Below, piece by piece: positions 27,209 through 34,999 of a stretch of 64,000 nucleotides of DNA. Position 1 is the stretch's first letter. Every line of letters starts with the position of its first letter. A program made the position numbers and the translations under genes. The notes under the pieces are model-generated. The model did no database searches. It was given only the letters and a program-made list of their open reading frames with translations, and had not been told where the DNA came from. Source of the DNA: Candidatus Gastranaerophilales bacterium (GTDB lineage: Bacteria; Cyanobacteriota; Vampirovibrionia; Gastranaerophilales; Gastranaerophilaceae); assembly GCA_944325735.1 (NCBI GenBank), contig CALVBI010000001.1, forward strand, positions 496,001-560,000, in the 5' to 3' direction.

Positions 27209-28003
27209 ATGTCTAGAAAACCTATTATTGCAGGAAACTGGAAAATGAATTTATGCCGTTCAGAAGCTAAAGAAGTTTTTGAAGGTATTAAAAATTTCGT
27301 AAAAGATTATACAGCACAAGAATTACCTACAGTAGTAATTGCTCCTGTATTTACATCAATTGCAGCAGTAGAAGCTGTAAGATGTGATTGCGGTTGTGGC
27401 GGTAACAAAATTTCTATCGCTGGTCAAAACTGCCACTGGGAAAAATCTGGTGCTTATACTGGTGAAATTTCTGTTGAAATGTTAAAAGATGCAGGTTGTG
27501 ATTATGTAATTATCGGTCACTCTGAAAGAAGACAATATTTCTCAGAAACTGATGAAATGATTAACAAAAAAGCAAAAGCTATTTTAGCTGGCGGATTAAT
27601 TCCTATCATCTGCTGTGGTGAAACATTAGAACAAAGAGAAGCTGGTGTTACTGACTCTCATATTGCATCTCAAATTAAAGCAGCATTAGAAGGTATTTCT
27701 TCAGAAGATGTTGCAAAATCAGTTATTGCATACGAACCAATCTGGGCTATCGGAACTGGTAAAACTTGTGATGCTGACGAAGCTAACAGAGTAATCGCTA
27801 TGATCAGAAATGTCGTAAAAGAAGTTGCAGGTGCTTCTGCTGCTGATGCTATCAGAATTCTTTACGGTGGTTCTGTTAAACCTTCTACAATTGAAGAACA
27901 AATGTCTAAATCAGATATTGATGGCGCTTTAATTGGTGGAGCTTCATTAAAATCTGACAGCTTAAACGAAATTATTGAAAAAACTATGAAATTAATGAAA
28001 TAG
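27209..28003 (+). CDS. tpiA: Triosephosphate isomerase
   Basis: This 264-residue TIM barrel interconverts DHAP and glyceraldehyde-3-phosphate. Catalytic residues are Lys in GNWKMN, His in IIGHSERR and Glu in AYEPIWAIGTGK; the phosphate loop is LYGGSVKP. It is slightly longer than the usual 250 because of a Cys-rich insertion, RCDCGCGGNK, near residues 63-72. This insertion could bind a metal or be redox-sensitive. The strong promoter, strong ribosome site, codon use and terminator mark a highly expressed single-gene unit. Confidence 0.97.
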   Translation: MSRKPIIAGNWKMNLCRSEAKEVFEGIKNFVKDYTAQELPTVVIAPVFTSIAAVEAVRCDCGCGGNKISIAGQNCHWEKSGAYTGEISVEMLKDAGCDYVIIGHSERRQYFSETDEMINKKAKAILAGGLIPIICCGETLEQREAGVTDSHIASQIKAALEGISSEDVAKSVIAYEPIWAIGTGKTCDADEANRVIAMIRNVVKEVAGASAADAIRILYGGSVKPSTIEEQMSKSDIDGALIGGASLKSDSLNEIIEKTMKLMK

Positions 28004-28026
28004 TTTTGATAATTAAAAAATTAATT

Positions 28027-28058
28027 AGGACAGGAGTTTTTTAATCCTGTCCTTTTTT
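28027..28058 (+). terminator. Intrinsic terminator after tpiA
   Basis: AGGACAGGA and TCCTGTCCT form a 9-bp perfect stem with a 9-nt loop, followed by T residues. Confidence 0.93.
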
Positions 28059-28089
28059 CATAATATATGTTATAGAATGTATTAAATAC

Positions 28090-28445
28090 TGTTGTATATT
28101 CTTTTCTTTTGTTGCGATGCAAAAGAAAAGAATATACATAAGAAAAGAAAACACGCTAACCGTTTAATCACTACTAAACTCAATTTAAAGCAGACAAACT
28201 CACTTCGTTCAAACAATGTCTGCTCTGTTATTATTTCGTTAAGTAGTGATTAATTGAAATTGATTCCCCACAATAGCGGAATGAGCAATAATTGTTGGCG
28301 AAACAATTTTCAAATAGGCTTTAGTTTGAGCGTTAGCGAGTTAAGCCTATTTAAGTTAAGCCATTACAAATTATTAGCGAATGGAGCGTGTGGGTGGTTT
28401 TGTGGAACTTTTTCCATAAAAAGTTCCCCTGTCTGGAAGACCCAT
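28090..28445. repeat. Array of consecutive inverted repeats in a 590-bp non-coding gap
   Basis: No credible gene fills 28060-28520. Instead it holds a series of hairpins. An 18-bp perfect stem lies at 28094-28111/28120-28137. TTAATCACTACT pairs with AGTAGTGATTAA around an inner AGCAGACA/TGTCTGCT. AATTGTT pairs with AACAATT, AAATAGGCTT with AAGCCTATTT, CCATT with AATGG, and GGAACTTTTT with AAAAAGTTCC. It may be a structured RNA, a decayed mobile element or a species repeat. Confidence 0.6.
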
Positions 28446-28522
28446 CGGAGATAAATTATTCAATAATATTTATTATTATTTTAATAACATTTTATACATA
28501 TAACATATATTATGTTATAAAA

Positions 28523-28552
28523 TTGACAATGTATTTGCTTTTATTTTATAAT
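28523..28552 (+). promoter_or_regulatory. Promoter of the yceD-rpmF-plsX-fab cluster
   Basis: TTGACA (28523-28528), 18 bp, and TATAAT (28547-28552): both hexamers are full consensus. It is the likely main promoter for the genes from 28590 onward. Confidence 0.85.
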
Positions 28553-28589
28553 TTAATATACTTGTTAAAGTAAGTAAAAGGAGTGTGAA

Positions 28590-28841
28590 ATGGCACAACA
28601 ATTTAATGCTCAAAATATAAAAAAAAGAATTTCAGTTTTAGTATTTTTAAAAGGTTCTACAGCACCTTTAGTTTTATATGTTGAAAAACCTGAAGAACTT
28701 TATGCTGAATTACAACAAGCAATAAAAAGTCCTGCTGCAACTTTAATTGAAAAAGATACATTAGGACCTTTGAAAAAAGTTTGCTTTATCTCTAATCAAG
28801 TAGCAGCTTTAGCAATACAAGAAGAACAATACGTAGGATAA
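28590..28841 (+). CDS. Small conserved hypothetical protein, first gene of the yceD-fab operon
   Basis: This 83-residue protein has the look of a small alpha/beta domain: RISVLVFLKGSTAPLVLYVE, a helix PEELYAELQQAI, then KKVCFISNQVAALAIQEEQY. An AAAGGAGTG ribosome site precedes the ATG. It opens the operon and ends 8 bp before the yceD-like gene. The position suggests a link to ribosomal protein or lipid supply, but I do not recognise a family. Confidence 0.7.
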   Translation: MAQQFNAQNIKKRISVLVFLKGSTAPLVLYVEKPEELYAELQQAIKSPAATLIEKDTLGPLKKVCFISNQVAALAIQEEQYVG

Positions 28842-28849
28842 AATATCAA

Positions 28850-29338
28850 ATGGATTACAAAATTTCTATAGAAGAACTTGAAAATAGCTCTAGTAAAACT
28901 CTTGAATTTCATTTTGAAGACAAAATTGAAGGGTTAAATTGCGTTACTCCAATAAGTTCTGATTTAGAAATAAAATCTTTAGGAGAATTTGTAGAAGTCA
29001 CAGGAAATGTTAAAGGCATTGTTAAACTCGAATGTGATTTATGCTTGAAAGAATTTGATTATGAACTCGATTTTTTAATTGATGAAATGTTTGCAAAAGG
29101 TAAGCTCCTAGAGGATTACGGGCAGGAATTCGAATTGAAAGACGGACAGTTTGTAACTGATCTTGATGGCGCAGATGAAATTGATATTTATGACTTATTG
29201 TATCAATCTGTAATATTAAATTTACCAAATAAGAAAGTTTGTGGTATAAATTGTAATGGGGATAAATTTTTAAAAGAAGAAAATTTATCCGATCCGAGAT
29301 TAGATGTTTTTAAAAACATCAAAATCGAAGAGAAATAA
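28850..29338 (+). CDS. YceD-family protein (DUF177)
   Basis: This 162-residue acidic protein shows the DUF177 signature: VEVTGNVKGIVKLECDLCLKEFDYELDF-type region (residues about 45-72, with a CxxC) and ELKDGQFVTDLDGADEIDIYD, then PNKKVCGINC. The family almost always precedes rpmF and is linked to 23S rRNA processing or folding in plants and bacteria. Here it lies 41 bp before rpmF, as expected. It is cytosolic. Confidence 0.85.
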   Translation: MDYKISIEELENSSSKTLEFHFEDKIEGLNCVTPISSDLEIKSLGEFVEVTGNVKGIVKLECDLCLKEFDYELDFLIDEMFAKGKLLEDYGQEFELKDGQFVTDLDGADEIDIYDLLYQSVILNLPNKKVCGINCNGDKFLKEENLSDPRLDVFKNIKIEEK

Positions 29339-29379
29339 GAAATATAAGTAGTATAAGAAAATAAAAAGGAAAAAGAAAA

Positions 29380-29706
29380 ATGGCAGTACCTAAGAAAAGA
29401 ACAGGACACTCAGCGCAAGGACACAGAAGAAGCAACTGGAAAGCAACAAAACCAGAAACTACTAAATGCCCTAACTGCGGAGAAACAGTATTAACACACA
29501 CAGTATGCACAGCTTGCGGAACTTACAAAGGAAAACCTGTAAGCTTAAAAGACAGAGTTGAAGAAGAAGCAGTTAAAGAAGAAAAGAAACCTGCTAAAAA
29601 ATCAACTAAAAAAGCTGAAAAAGTAGAAGAAGTTAAAGCAGAAGCAACTGAAGAAGTAAAAGAAGAAGCTCCTGCAGAAGAATCTGCTGAATCAGAAGAA
29701 AAATAG
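29380..29706 (+). CDS. rpmF: 50S ribosomal protein L32 with long charged C-terminal extension
   Basis: The first 60 residues are a normal L32: MAVPKKRTGHSAQGHRRS, then a zinc ribbon with CPNCG and CTACG. The protein is 108 residues instead of about 57-65. The extra 45 are a low-complexity tail of Lys, Glu and Ala that changes from KK-rich to EE-rich. The reading frame is clean and an AAAGGAAAAAG leader precedes the ATG, so the tail is probably real. It lies in the conserved yceD-rpmF-plsX order. Confidence 0.95.
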   Translation: MAVPKKRTGHSAQGHRRSNWKATKPETTKCPNCGETVLTHTVCTACGTYKGKPVSLKDRVEEEAVKEEKKPAKKSTKKAEKVEEVKAEATEEVKEEAPAEESAESEEK

Positions 29707-29715
29707 ATTATAATA

Positions 29716-29754
29716 TTATAACTTGGATGGTTTTCAAAGCCATTCAAGTTATAA
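29716..29754 (+). other. Strong hairpin between rpmF and plsX
   Basis: TTATAACTTGGATGG (29716-29730) pairs with CCATTCAAGTTATAA (29740-29754) with one G-U pair, giving a 15-bp stem. No T-tract follows, so it looks more like an RNA processing or stability element than a terminator. Confidence 0.65.
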
Positions 29755-29799
29755 TAAATAAAAAACCGTTATTTTATATAAGACTTTGAGAGGGATAAG

Positions 29800-30858
29800 A
29801 TGACAAGAATAGCAATAGATGCAATGGGTGGTGATCATGCTCCACATGAAATAGTTGCAGGAGCAGTATGGGCAGCTAAAGAATACGGAGTTGCGATTGA
29901 GTTAGTTGGGAAACAAGATAGAATCGAGCAAGAACTCGATAAAATTTCTCATGAAGGATTTATGACAGATTACGGTAAAGGCGGGGCTGCTAAATACCGT
30001 GTAAAAATTGATACTTCTAAACTTGATATAAAAATTACCCATGCTTCTGAAGTAATTGAAATGGGTGAAGCTCCCGGGCAAGCTATTCGTAAAAAGAAAA
30101 AGTCATCTATTGTTTTAGCTGTTGATGCTGTGGCTCAAGGAAGTTCTGATGCAGTTGTAGCAGCAGGATCTACAGGAGCCGCAATGGCATCAAGTTTATT
30201 CGGGTTAGGAAGAATTCCAGGTATTGATAGACCTGCTATTGCTGTTACTTTGCCTACTATTAAAAAACCTATTGTTGTAATTGACGGTGGTGCAAACAGT
30301 AATTGTTCTCCAGAAATGTTGTATCAATTTGCTATTATGGGTGCAACTTTTTCTAAAAACGTTTTAGGTATTGAACACCCTAGAGTTGGTGTTTTGAATA
30401 TCGGTGAAGAAGCTGGAAAAGGTAATGAATTAGCTCAAGCTACTTATAAATTATTAGAAGCTCAACAAGATAAATTAAACTTTGTTGGAAACATTGAAGG
30501 AAAAGAAATTTTCTTGAGCGTTTGTGATGTCGTTGTATGTGACGGTTTCGTTGGTAACGTAGCATTGAAAGTTACTGAAGGAACATCTCAAATGTTATTT
30601 AGAATGTTAAAACAAGAATTTAAAGCTGATATTTTAGGAAAAATCATCGGTTTGATGGCAAAACCTTTCATGAAAAGAATTTATACAAAAATTAATTATG
30701 AAGAATTTGGTGGCGCTTTATTATTAGGCGTTAAGGGGATTACAGTAATCTCTCATGGCAGAAGTAAAGCATATGCAATTAAAAATGCCGTAAGAGTTGC
30801 AAAACACGCTGTAGAAACAGGTGTAAACGAAAAAATAGCTAAGTTTTATGAGGAATAA
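29800..30858 (+). CDS. plsX: Phosphate acyltransferase PlsX
   Basis: This 352-residue enzyme makes acyl-phosphate from acyl-ACP for phospholipid synthesis. It begins RIAIDAMGGDHAPHEIVAGA and carries ASEVIEMGEAPGQAIRKKK, GSTGAAMASSLF and VCDGFVGNVALKVTEG, all typical. It is 5 bp before fabH. A GAGGGATAAG ribosome site precedes the ATG. Length is normal. Confidence 0.97.
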   Translation: MTRIAIDAMGGDHAPHEIVAGAVWAAKEYGVAIELVGKQDRIEQELDKISHEGFMTDYGKGGAAKYRVKIDTSKLDIKITHASEVIEMGEAPGQAIRKKKKSSIVLAVDAVAQGSSDAVVAAGSTGAAMASSLFGLGRIPGIDRPAIAVTLPTIKKPIVVIDGGANSNCSPEMLYQFAIMGATFSKNVLGIEHPRVGVLNIGEEAGKGNELAQATYKLLEAQQDKLNFVGNIEGKEIFLSVCDVVVCDGFVGNVALKVTEGTSQMLFRMLKQEFKADILGKIIGLMAKPFMKRIYTKINYEEFGGALLLGVKGITVISHGRSKAYAIKNAVRVAKHAVETGVNEKIAKFYEE

Positions 30859-30863
30859 AATAT

Positions 30864-31874
30864 ATGACAGATAAATTAATTCCATTGAGAATTGCAGGGG
30901 TAGGATATAGTTTACCTGAAACAGTTATTACAAATGATGATTTAACAAAATTGTATGAAACATCAGATGAATGGATTTATACCAGAACCGGTATTAAAGA
31001 AAGACGTGTTGTATCAGGTGAACAAAACGCTATTGATTTAGGATTTGAAGCAGCTCAAAGAGCTTTGGAAAAAGCTAAAATGAATCCTGATGATATTGAT
31101 TTAATTGTTGCAGCATCTTCTGCACCTCCTGATTTATATCCGGCAATTGCTTGTCATATTCATCAAAGATTGGGTATTAAAGCTCAAATTCCTGCATTTG
31201 ATATTACAGCAGCATGCTCAGGATTAATTTATGGTTTAAGTATTGCAAGAGCCTATGTTGCATCTGGTATGTACAAAAATGTTTTGATTGTTGCGACTGA
31301 TAATAATTCCCGATTAGTAAATTGGGAAGACAGATCAACTTCTATTTTATTTGGAGATGGTGCTGGAGCAATGGTAGTTACTCAAGCTGAAGACGGTATT
31401 GATGATATTATTGCAATTGATATTAAAGCTGACGGAAATTATGGTAATTTGATTGAATTATCATTTGATGGTAAAAATTGTCCTTTGGTTGAACAATATG
31501 AAGAAAAACCAAAAGGTATTAGAATGAATGGCCGTGGTGTATATACATTCGTTGCGAAAATTCTTCCTCATTATGTAGAAAATTTAATCACTAATGCAGG
31601 GTTAAAAGCTGAAGATATTGATTATCTAATTCCGCACCAAGCTAATATTAGAATTATTCAAGCTGTTCAAGAAAGATTGGGATATTCTGATGACAAAGTA
31701 GTTACAAATATTAAATACTATGGAAATACATCAGCAGCTTCTATTCCTATTGCATTAGCAGAGAGCGTAGAAAAAGGTAATGTAAAATTAGGTACTACTG
31801 CTGTACTTTGCGGTTTTGGCGCAGGTATGACATGGGGTGGTGCTATCGTGAGACTAAGAGAAGGAATTTGTTAA
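30864..31874 (+). CDS. fabH: 3-oxoacyl-ACP synthase III (KAS III)
   Basis: This 336-residue enzyme starts fatty acid synthesis by condensing acetyl-CoA with malonyl-ACP. The catalytic Cys is in FDITAACSGLIYGL, His in LIPHQANIRII and Asn in YYGNTSAASIPIAL. It starts 5 bp after plsX and appears translationally coupled. The stop TAATG overlaps a possible 33-codon ORF. The next known fatty-acid gene, fabD, lies 900 bp further, beyond an unrelated gene. Confidence 0.97.
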   Translation: MTDKLIPLRIAGVGYSLPETVITNDDLTKLYETSDEWIYTRTGIKERRVVSGEQNAIDLGFEAAQRALEKAKMNPDDIDLIVAASSAPPDLYPAIACHIHQRLGIKAQIPAFDITAACSGLIYGLSIARAYVASGMYKNVLIVATDNNSRLVNWEDRSTSILFGDGAGAMVVTQAEDGIDDIIAIDIKADGNYGNLIELSFDGKNCPLVEQYEEKPKGIRMNGRGVYTFVAKILPHYVENLITNAGLKAEDIDYLIPHQANIRIIQAVQERLGYSDDKVVTNIKYYGNTSAASIPIALAESVEKGNVKLGTTAVLCGFGAGMTWGGAIVRLREGIC

Positions 31875-31975
31875 TGGGTATTGTTTATAACTTTGAAACA
31901 ATCCATTCTTGTAAAGAAAAACTTGGTCTTTTGAATGACAATGTCTTTTCAAAATCTTCTGTAAAAAATAAATAA
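31874..31975 (+). CDS. Possible small ORF coupled to fabH
   Basis: A 33-codon frame begins at the fabH stop (TAATG) and encodes MGIVYNFETIHSCKEKLG and a Lys/Ser-rich end. It has no own ribosome site but could be read by re-initiation. Nothing else supports it, so it may be spurious. Confidence 0.25.
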   Translation: MGIVYNFETIHSCKEKLGLLNDNVFSKSSVKNK

Positions 31976-32045
31976 TTAAATAAGTTGCATAAAAAGTTTT
32001 ATAAAACTTAACAATATATAAAAAATATAGCAAATTTATATCAAT

Positions 32046-32085
32046 AAAAGACTTTATTAAAATATAAGTTTAATAAAGTCTTTTT
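32046..32085 (+). terminator. Intrinsic terminator or attenuator before the gene at 32102
   Basis: AAAAGACTTTATTAAA and TTTAATAAAGTCTTTT form a 16-bp perfect AT-rich stem with a 7-nt loop and a T-run. The ribosome site of the next gene (AAGGAG, 32091-32096) follows at once, so read-through could be controlled here. Confidence 0.75.
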
Positions 32086-32101
32086 GTTGAAAGGAGAATA
32101 T

Positions 32102-32656
32102 ATGGGATTTCTATCAATTAATAAAATTTTAGGACCACAAGAGAATAATCATACTAATAGTACTAATAGTGTTACAAATCAAAATCTTAATTCTGTTTTT
32201 ACAGAAGGTAAGTATAATATTACTTCTAAACCTACTAATGTAATAGATGTTAATAACGAAGAAGATGCTATTAAAACTCTTTTAAATAATCAACAGCAAA
32301 ATCAAGAAAAATTAAAATTAGATAGAGAATTTAATCAATTGAAAGAAACTCTTTTGGAAAATAGTAAAATTACAAAACGAGAAGATCCTAAACTTGGGAC
32401 TTGTTATAGTTGCAGAGGACATGAAACTAATATGAGAGGAAAGCAAGGAGCAATTGACTTAGCTGCACTTGCATTAAGAGATTTAGTTGATGGAAAAAAA
32501 GAATATCTTGAGCTATCAAAGAAAAATAAGAAAGATTTAACAGATGATCAGCTTTTACAAATGTTCAGTTATGAACAAACATTAAAATCAATGCAGTTGA
32601 CTATTGATAATAATGGTAATCTTGTAAATATTGAAAATTGCGAATATAGTTATTAA
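32102..32656 (+). CDS. Hypothetical protein inserted between fabH and fabD
   Basis: This 184-residue polar protein has an Asn/Thr/Ser-rich N-terminal half (residues 15-75, probably disordered) and a helical C-terminal half. The latter includes LGTCYSCRGHETNMRGKQGA, with a CxxC pair, and IDLAALALRDLVDG. ATG 32102 has AAGGAG 5 nt upstream; an in-frame TTG at 32084 is unlikely because it lies in the hairpin. It is unlike fatty-acid genes and appears to be an insertion into the conserved fab order. Function is unknown. Confidence 0.7.
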   Translation: MGFLSINKILGPQENNHTNSTNSVTNQNLNSVFTEGKYNITSKPTNVIDVNNEEDAIKTLLNNQQQNQEKLKLDREFNQLKETLLENSKITKREDPKLGTCYSCRGHETNMRGKQGAIDLAALALRDLVDGKKEYLELSKKNKKDLTDDQLLQMFSYEQTLKSMQLTIDNNGNLVNIENCEYSY

Positions 32657-32712
32657 ATATTCTTTATTTAATAATTTAATAAAGGCATACTTTTTGTATG
32701 TCTTTATTATTG

Positions 32713-32741
32713 TTGTAATTTTAGGGTGTTTGTATTATAAT
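32713..32741 (+). promoter_or_regulatory. Promoter of fabD
   Basis: TTGTAA (32713-32718), 17 bp, and TATAAT (32736-32741). GAGAGGGA serves as ribosome site before ATG 32772. Confidence 0.7.
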
Positions 32742-32771
32742 TTATACATAATTAAAAGAGAGGGATATGAT

Positions 32772-33719
32772 ATGACAAAAAGAATAGCTTTTCTTTTCCC
32801 AGGACAAGGATCACAAGCTGTAGGTATGGGCAAAGATTTGTATGATAATTTTGGAAGTGTAAAATCTGTATTTAATACAGCTGATAGCGTTTTAGGAAAA
32901 AGTATTACAACATTGTGTTTTGAAGGACCAGAAGATGCTTTGAAACAAACTGTAAATACTCAACCTTGTATTGTTACAATGTCTATCGCAGCATTAGAAG
33001 CTTTGAAATCTCAATTAGATATCAAACCTGATTTTGTTGCAGGACATTCTTTAGGTGAATATTGTGCAATGTACTCAGCTGGTGTTATGTCTTTGGAAAC
33101 AGCTTTAATAGCTATTCAAAAAAGAGCTGATTTAATGGGAGCAACTCATGGCGGTGCAATGTCTGCAATTTTAAATGCTCCTGAAGGTGCTTTAGAAGAA
33201 GCTCTAAAAGAAGCATCTCAAGTAGGTTATGTTGATGTTGCAAACTATAACTCACCTGCTCAAGTTGTAATTACAGGTGATGAAGCTGCAGTTGCAAAAG
33301 CTGGGGAATTATTATTGGCAAAAGGTGCAAGAAGAGTAGTTTCTCTTGCTGTATCAGGTGCTTTCCATTCTAAATTTATGGAAAATGCTGGACATGAATT
33401 TGAAAGTTTTGTATCTGAACTTGAATTAAATGATGCTCAAATTCCAGTTGTTACAAATGTTGATGCAAATCCAACTACAGCAGTTGCTGATTTCAGAGCT
33501 AAAATGCCAAAACAAATTTATTCATCAGTTCATTGGACTCAAACAATTCAGAAAATGGCATCTGAAGGTGTTGAAATTTTCGTAGAAATAGGACCTGGTA
33601 AAGTCCTTGCAGGATTGAATAAGAAAATTGCACCTGAAGCAAAAGTATTTAATATTTATGATAAAGCATCTTTAGATGCTACAGTTCAATCTTTGAAAGA
33701 AGAATTAGTGTGTGTATAG
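32772..33719 (+). CDS. fabD: Malonyl-CoA:ACP transacylase
   Basis: This 315-residue enzyme loads malonyl groups onto ACP. FLFPGQGSQAVGMG is at residues 7-20, the catalytic Ser in GHSLGEYCAMYSAG and the catalytic His in VSGAFHSKFM. ATG 32772 follows GAGAGGGATATGAT; the upstream frame extension is non-homologous. It is followed by fabG after 38 bp. Its own promoter separates it from plsX-fabH. Confidence 0.97.
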   Translation: MTKRIAFLFPGQGSQAVGMGKDLYDNFGSVKSVFNTADSVLGKSITTLCFEGPEDALKQTVNTQPCIVTMSIAALEALKSQLDIKPDFVAGHSLGEYCAMYSAGVMSLETALIAIQKRADLMGATHGGAMSAILNAPEGALEEALKEASQVGYVDVANYNSPAQVVITGDEAAVAKAGELLLAKGARRVVSLAVSGAFHSKFMENAGHEFESFVSELELNDAQIPVVTNVDANPTTAVADFRAKMPKQIYSSVHWTQTIQKMASEGVEIFVEIGPGKVLAGLNKKIAPEAKVFNIYDKASLDATVQSLKEELVCV

Positions 33720-33757
33720 TTAGGAGTAACATCCTATAATTAATAAGGAGAAAATTC

Positions 33758-34489
33758 ATGACAGAAAGAAAAATTGCTTTAGTAACAGGTGGATCTCGCG
33801 GGATTGGTCTTGCTTGTGCGAAAGAACTTGCAAAAGCTGGTTGTGACATCATTATCAATGATATTTGTGATGCTGAAAAAGCTCAACCTGCTATTGATGA
33901 AATCAAAGCTTGTGGTGCAAACGCTTATTTCTATAGCTTTGATGTATCTGATTCAGTTGCAGTTCAAGAAAATGTAGATAAAATGATTGCAGAACATGGT
34001 AAAATTGATGTTCTATTAAATAACGCTGGTATTACAAAAGATGGTTTATTTATCAGAATGGATATGGAACAATGGGAAAGAGTTATTAAAATTAACTTAA
34101 CAAGTGCTTATTGTGTAACTCATGCTGTAGTTAAATACATGATGAAAGCTCGTCAAGGTTCTATTATCAATATGTCAAGCGTTGTAGGCTTACATGGTAA
34201 CCCAGGCCAAGCTAATTACTCTGCATCTAAAGCTGGTTTGATCGGTTTGACAAAAACTTTAGCTAAAGAATTCGGTTCAAGAAACATCAGAGTTAATGCT
34301 GTATGTCCAGGATTTATTCAAACAGCTATGACTGCAAATCTTCCTAATATTGAAGAATACTTGAAAGCTATTCCTATGAAGAGATTAGGAACTCCTGAAG
34401 ATATTGCTAAAACTGTAAAATATTTAGCATTAGATGCTGATTATGTTTCAGGTCAAGCAATCGAAGTTGCAGGGGCTTTAATTATATAA
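33758..34489 (+). CDS. fabG: 3-oxoacyl-ACP reductase
   Basis: This 243-residue SDR enzyme reduces 3-oxoacyl-ACP with NADPH. The cofactor loop is TGGSRGIGLACAKEL, NNAGITKDGLF is the structural motif, and the catalytic Ser-Tyr-Lys lies in NMSSVVGLHG and ANYSASKAGLIGL. An AAGGAG site lies before the ATG. It sits in the canonical place between fabD and acpP. Confidence 0.96.
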   Translation: MTERKIALVTGGSRGIGLACAKELAKAGCDIIINDICDAEKAQPAIDEIKACGANAYFYSFDVSDSVAVQENVDKMIAEHGKIDVLLNNAGITKDGLFIRMDMEQWERVIKINLTSAYCVTHAVVKYMMKARQGSIINMSSVVGLHGNPGQANYSASKAGLIGLTKTLAKEFGSRNIRVNAVCPGFIQTAMTANLPNIEEYLKAIPMKRLGTPEDIAKTVKYLALDADYVSGQAIEVAGALII

Positions 34490-34549
34490 TTCTAGCTATG
34501 TTAAAAAAGTAAAGATTTTTAACAATATGGCTCTAGGATTGTAAATTCC

Positions 34550-34578
34550 TTGCAAAAAAATCTTGCTCTAAGTATAAT
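34550..34578 (+). promoter_or_regulatory. Promoter of acpP
   Basis: TTGCAA (34550-34555), 17 bp, and TATAAT (34573-34578), giving a roughly 45-nt leader to acpP. This lets ACP, needed in large amounts, be made independently of the upstream genes. Confidence 0.8.
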
Positions 34579-34629
34579 ATTAGAGAACAAATAGTATAGT
34601 ATACAATTTAAATTATGAGGAAATTAGAA

Positions 34630-34860
34630 ATGAGTACATTTGAAAAAGTAAAAAAAGTTGTAGTAGATCAATTAAGCGTTGATGAAGCTTTAGTTACTCC
34701 AGAAGCTAGCTTTACAGCTGACTTAGGTGCTGACTCTTTAGATACAGTAGAATTAGTTATGGCTTTCGAAGAAGAATTCGGTTGCGAAATCCCTGATGAA
34801 GAAGCTGAAAAAATTCAAACTGTACAAGATGCAGTTAACTACATCGACTCTCACAAATAA
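34630..34860 (+). CDS. acpP: Acyl carrier protein
   Basis: This 76-residue acidic carrier has the phosphopantetheine-accepting Ser in [22 protein letters not shown] 34630 gives the usual ACP length and start ([11 protein letters not shown]); GAGGA lies about 9 nt upstream, while an earlier ATG at 34615 overlaps that site. It has its own strong promoter. C-ending codons indicate high expression. Confidence 0.97.
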   Translation: MSTFEKVKKVVVDQLSVDEALVTPEASFTADLGADSLDTVELVMAFEEEFGCEIPDEEAEKIQTVQDAVNYIDSHK

Positions 34861-34931
34861 GCACTACATTTCGTAGTCACTTAGATATCCGCTGATTTTC
34901 AAGATATTTGGTGAGATTTTATAAAAAGTTG

Positions 34932-34965
34932 CGAGGGCGAAAATTTAATATTGATTTTCCCCTCG
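34932..34965 (+). other. Hairpin in the acpP-fabF spacer
   Basis: CGAGGG and CCCTCG enclose an inner AAAAT/ATTTT stem with one bulge. No T-run follows. It could tune read-through or stability between the abundant acpP message and fabF. Confidence 0.5.
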
Positions 34966-34999
34966 TATATTTCAAAGATAGTTTTAAAAAGGTAAAGAG

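Noticed and set aside
28060..28520. Possible RNase P RNA, tmRNA or 6S RNA in the hairpin region
   Set aside because: None of the conserved core motifs of these RNAs could be found; only stems are visible.
28254..28573. Two short ORFs in the gap after tpiA
   Set aside because: They run through hairpin arms and have no ribosome site; the stretch is better explained as inverted repeats.
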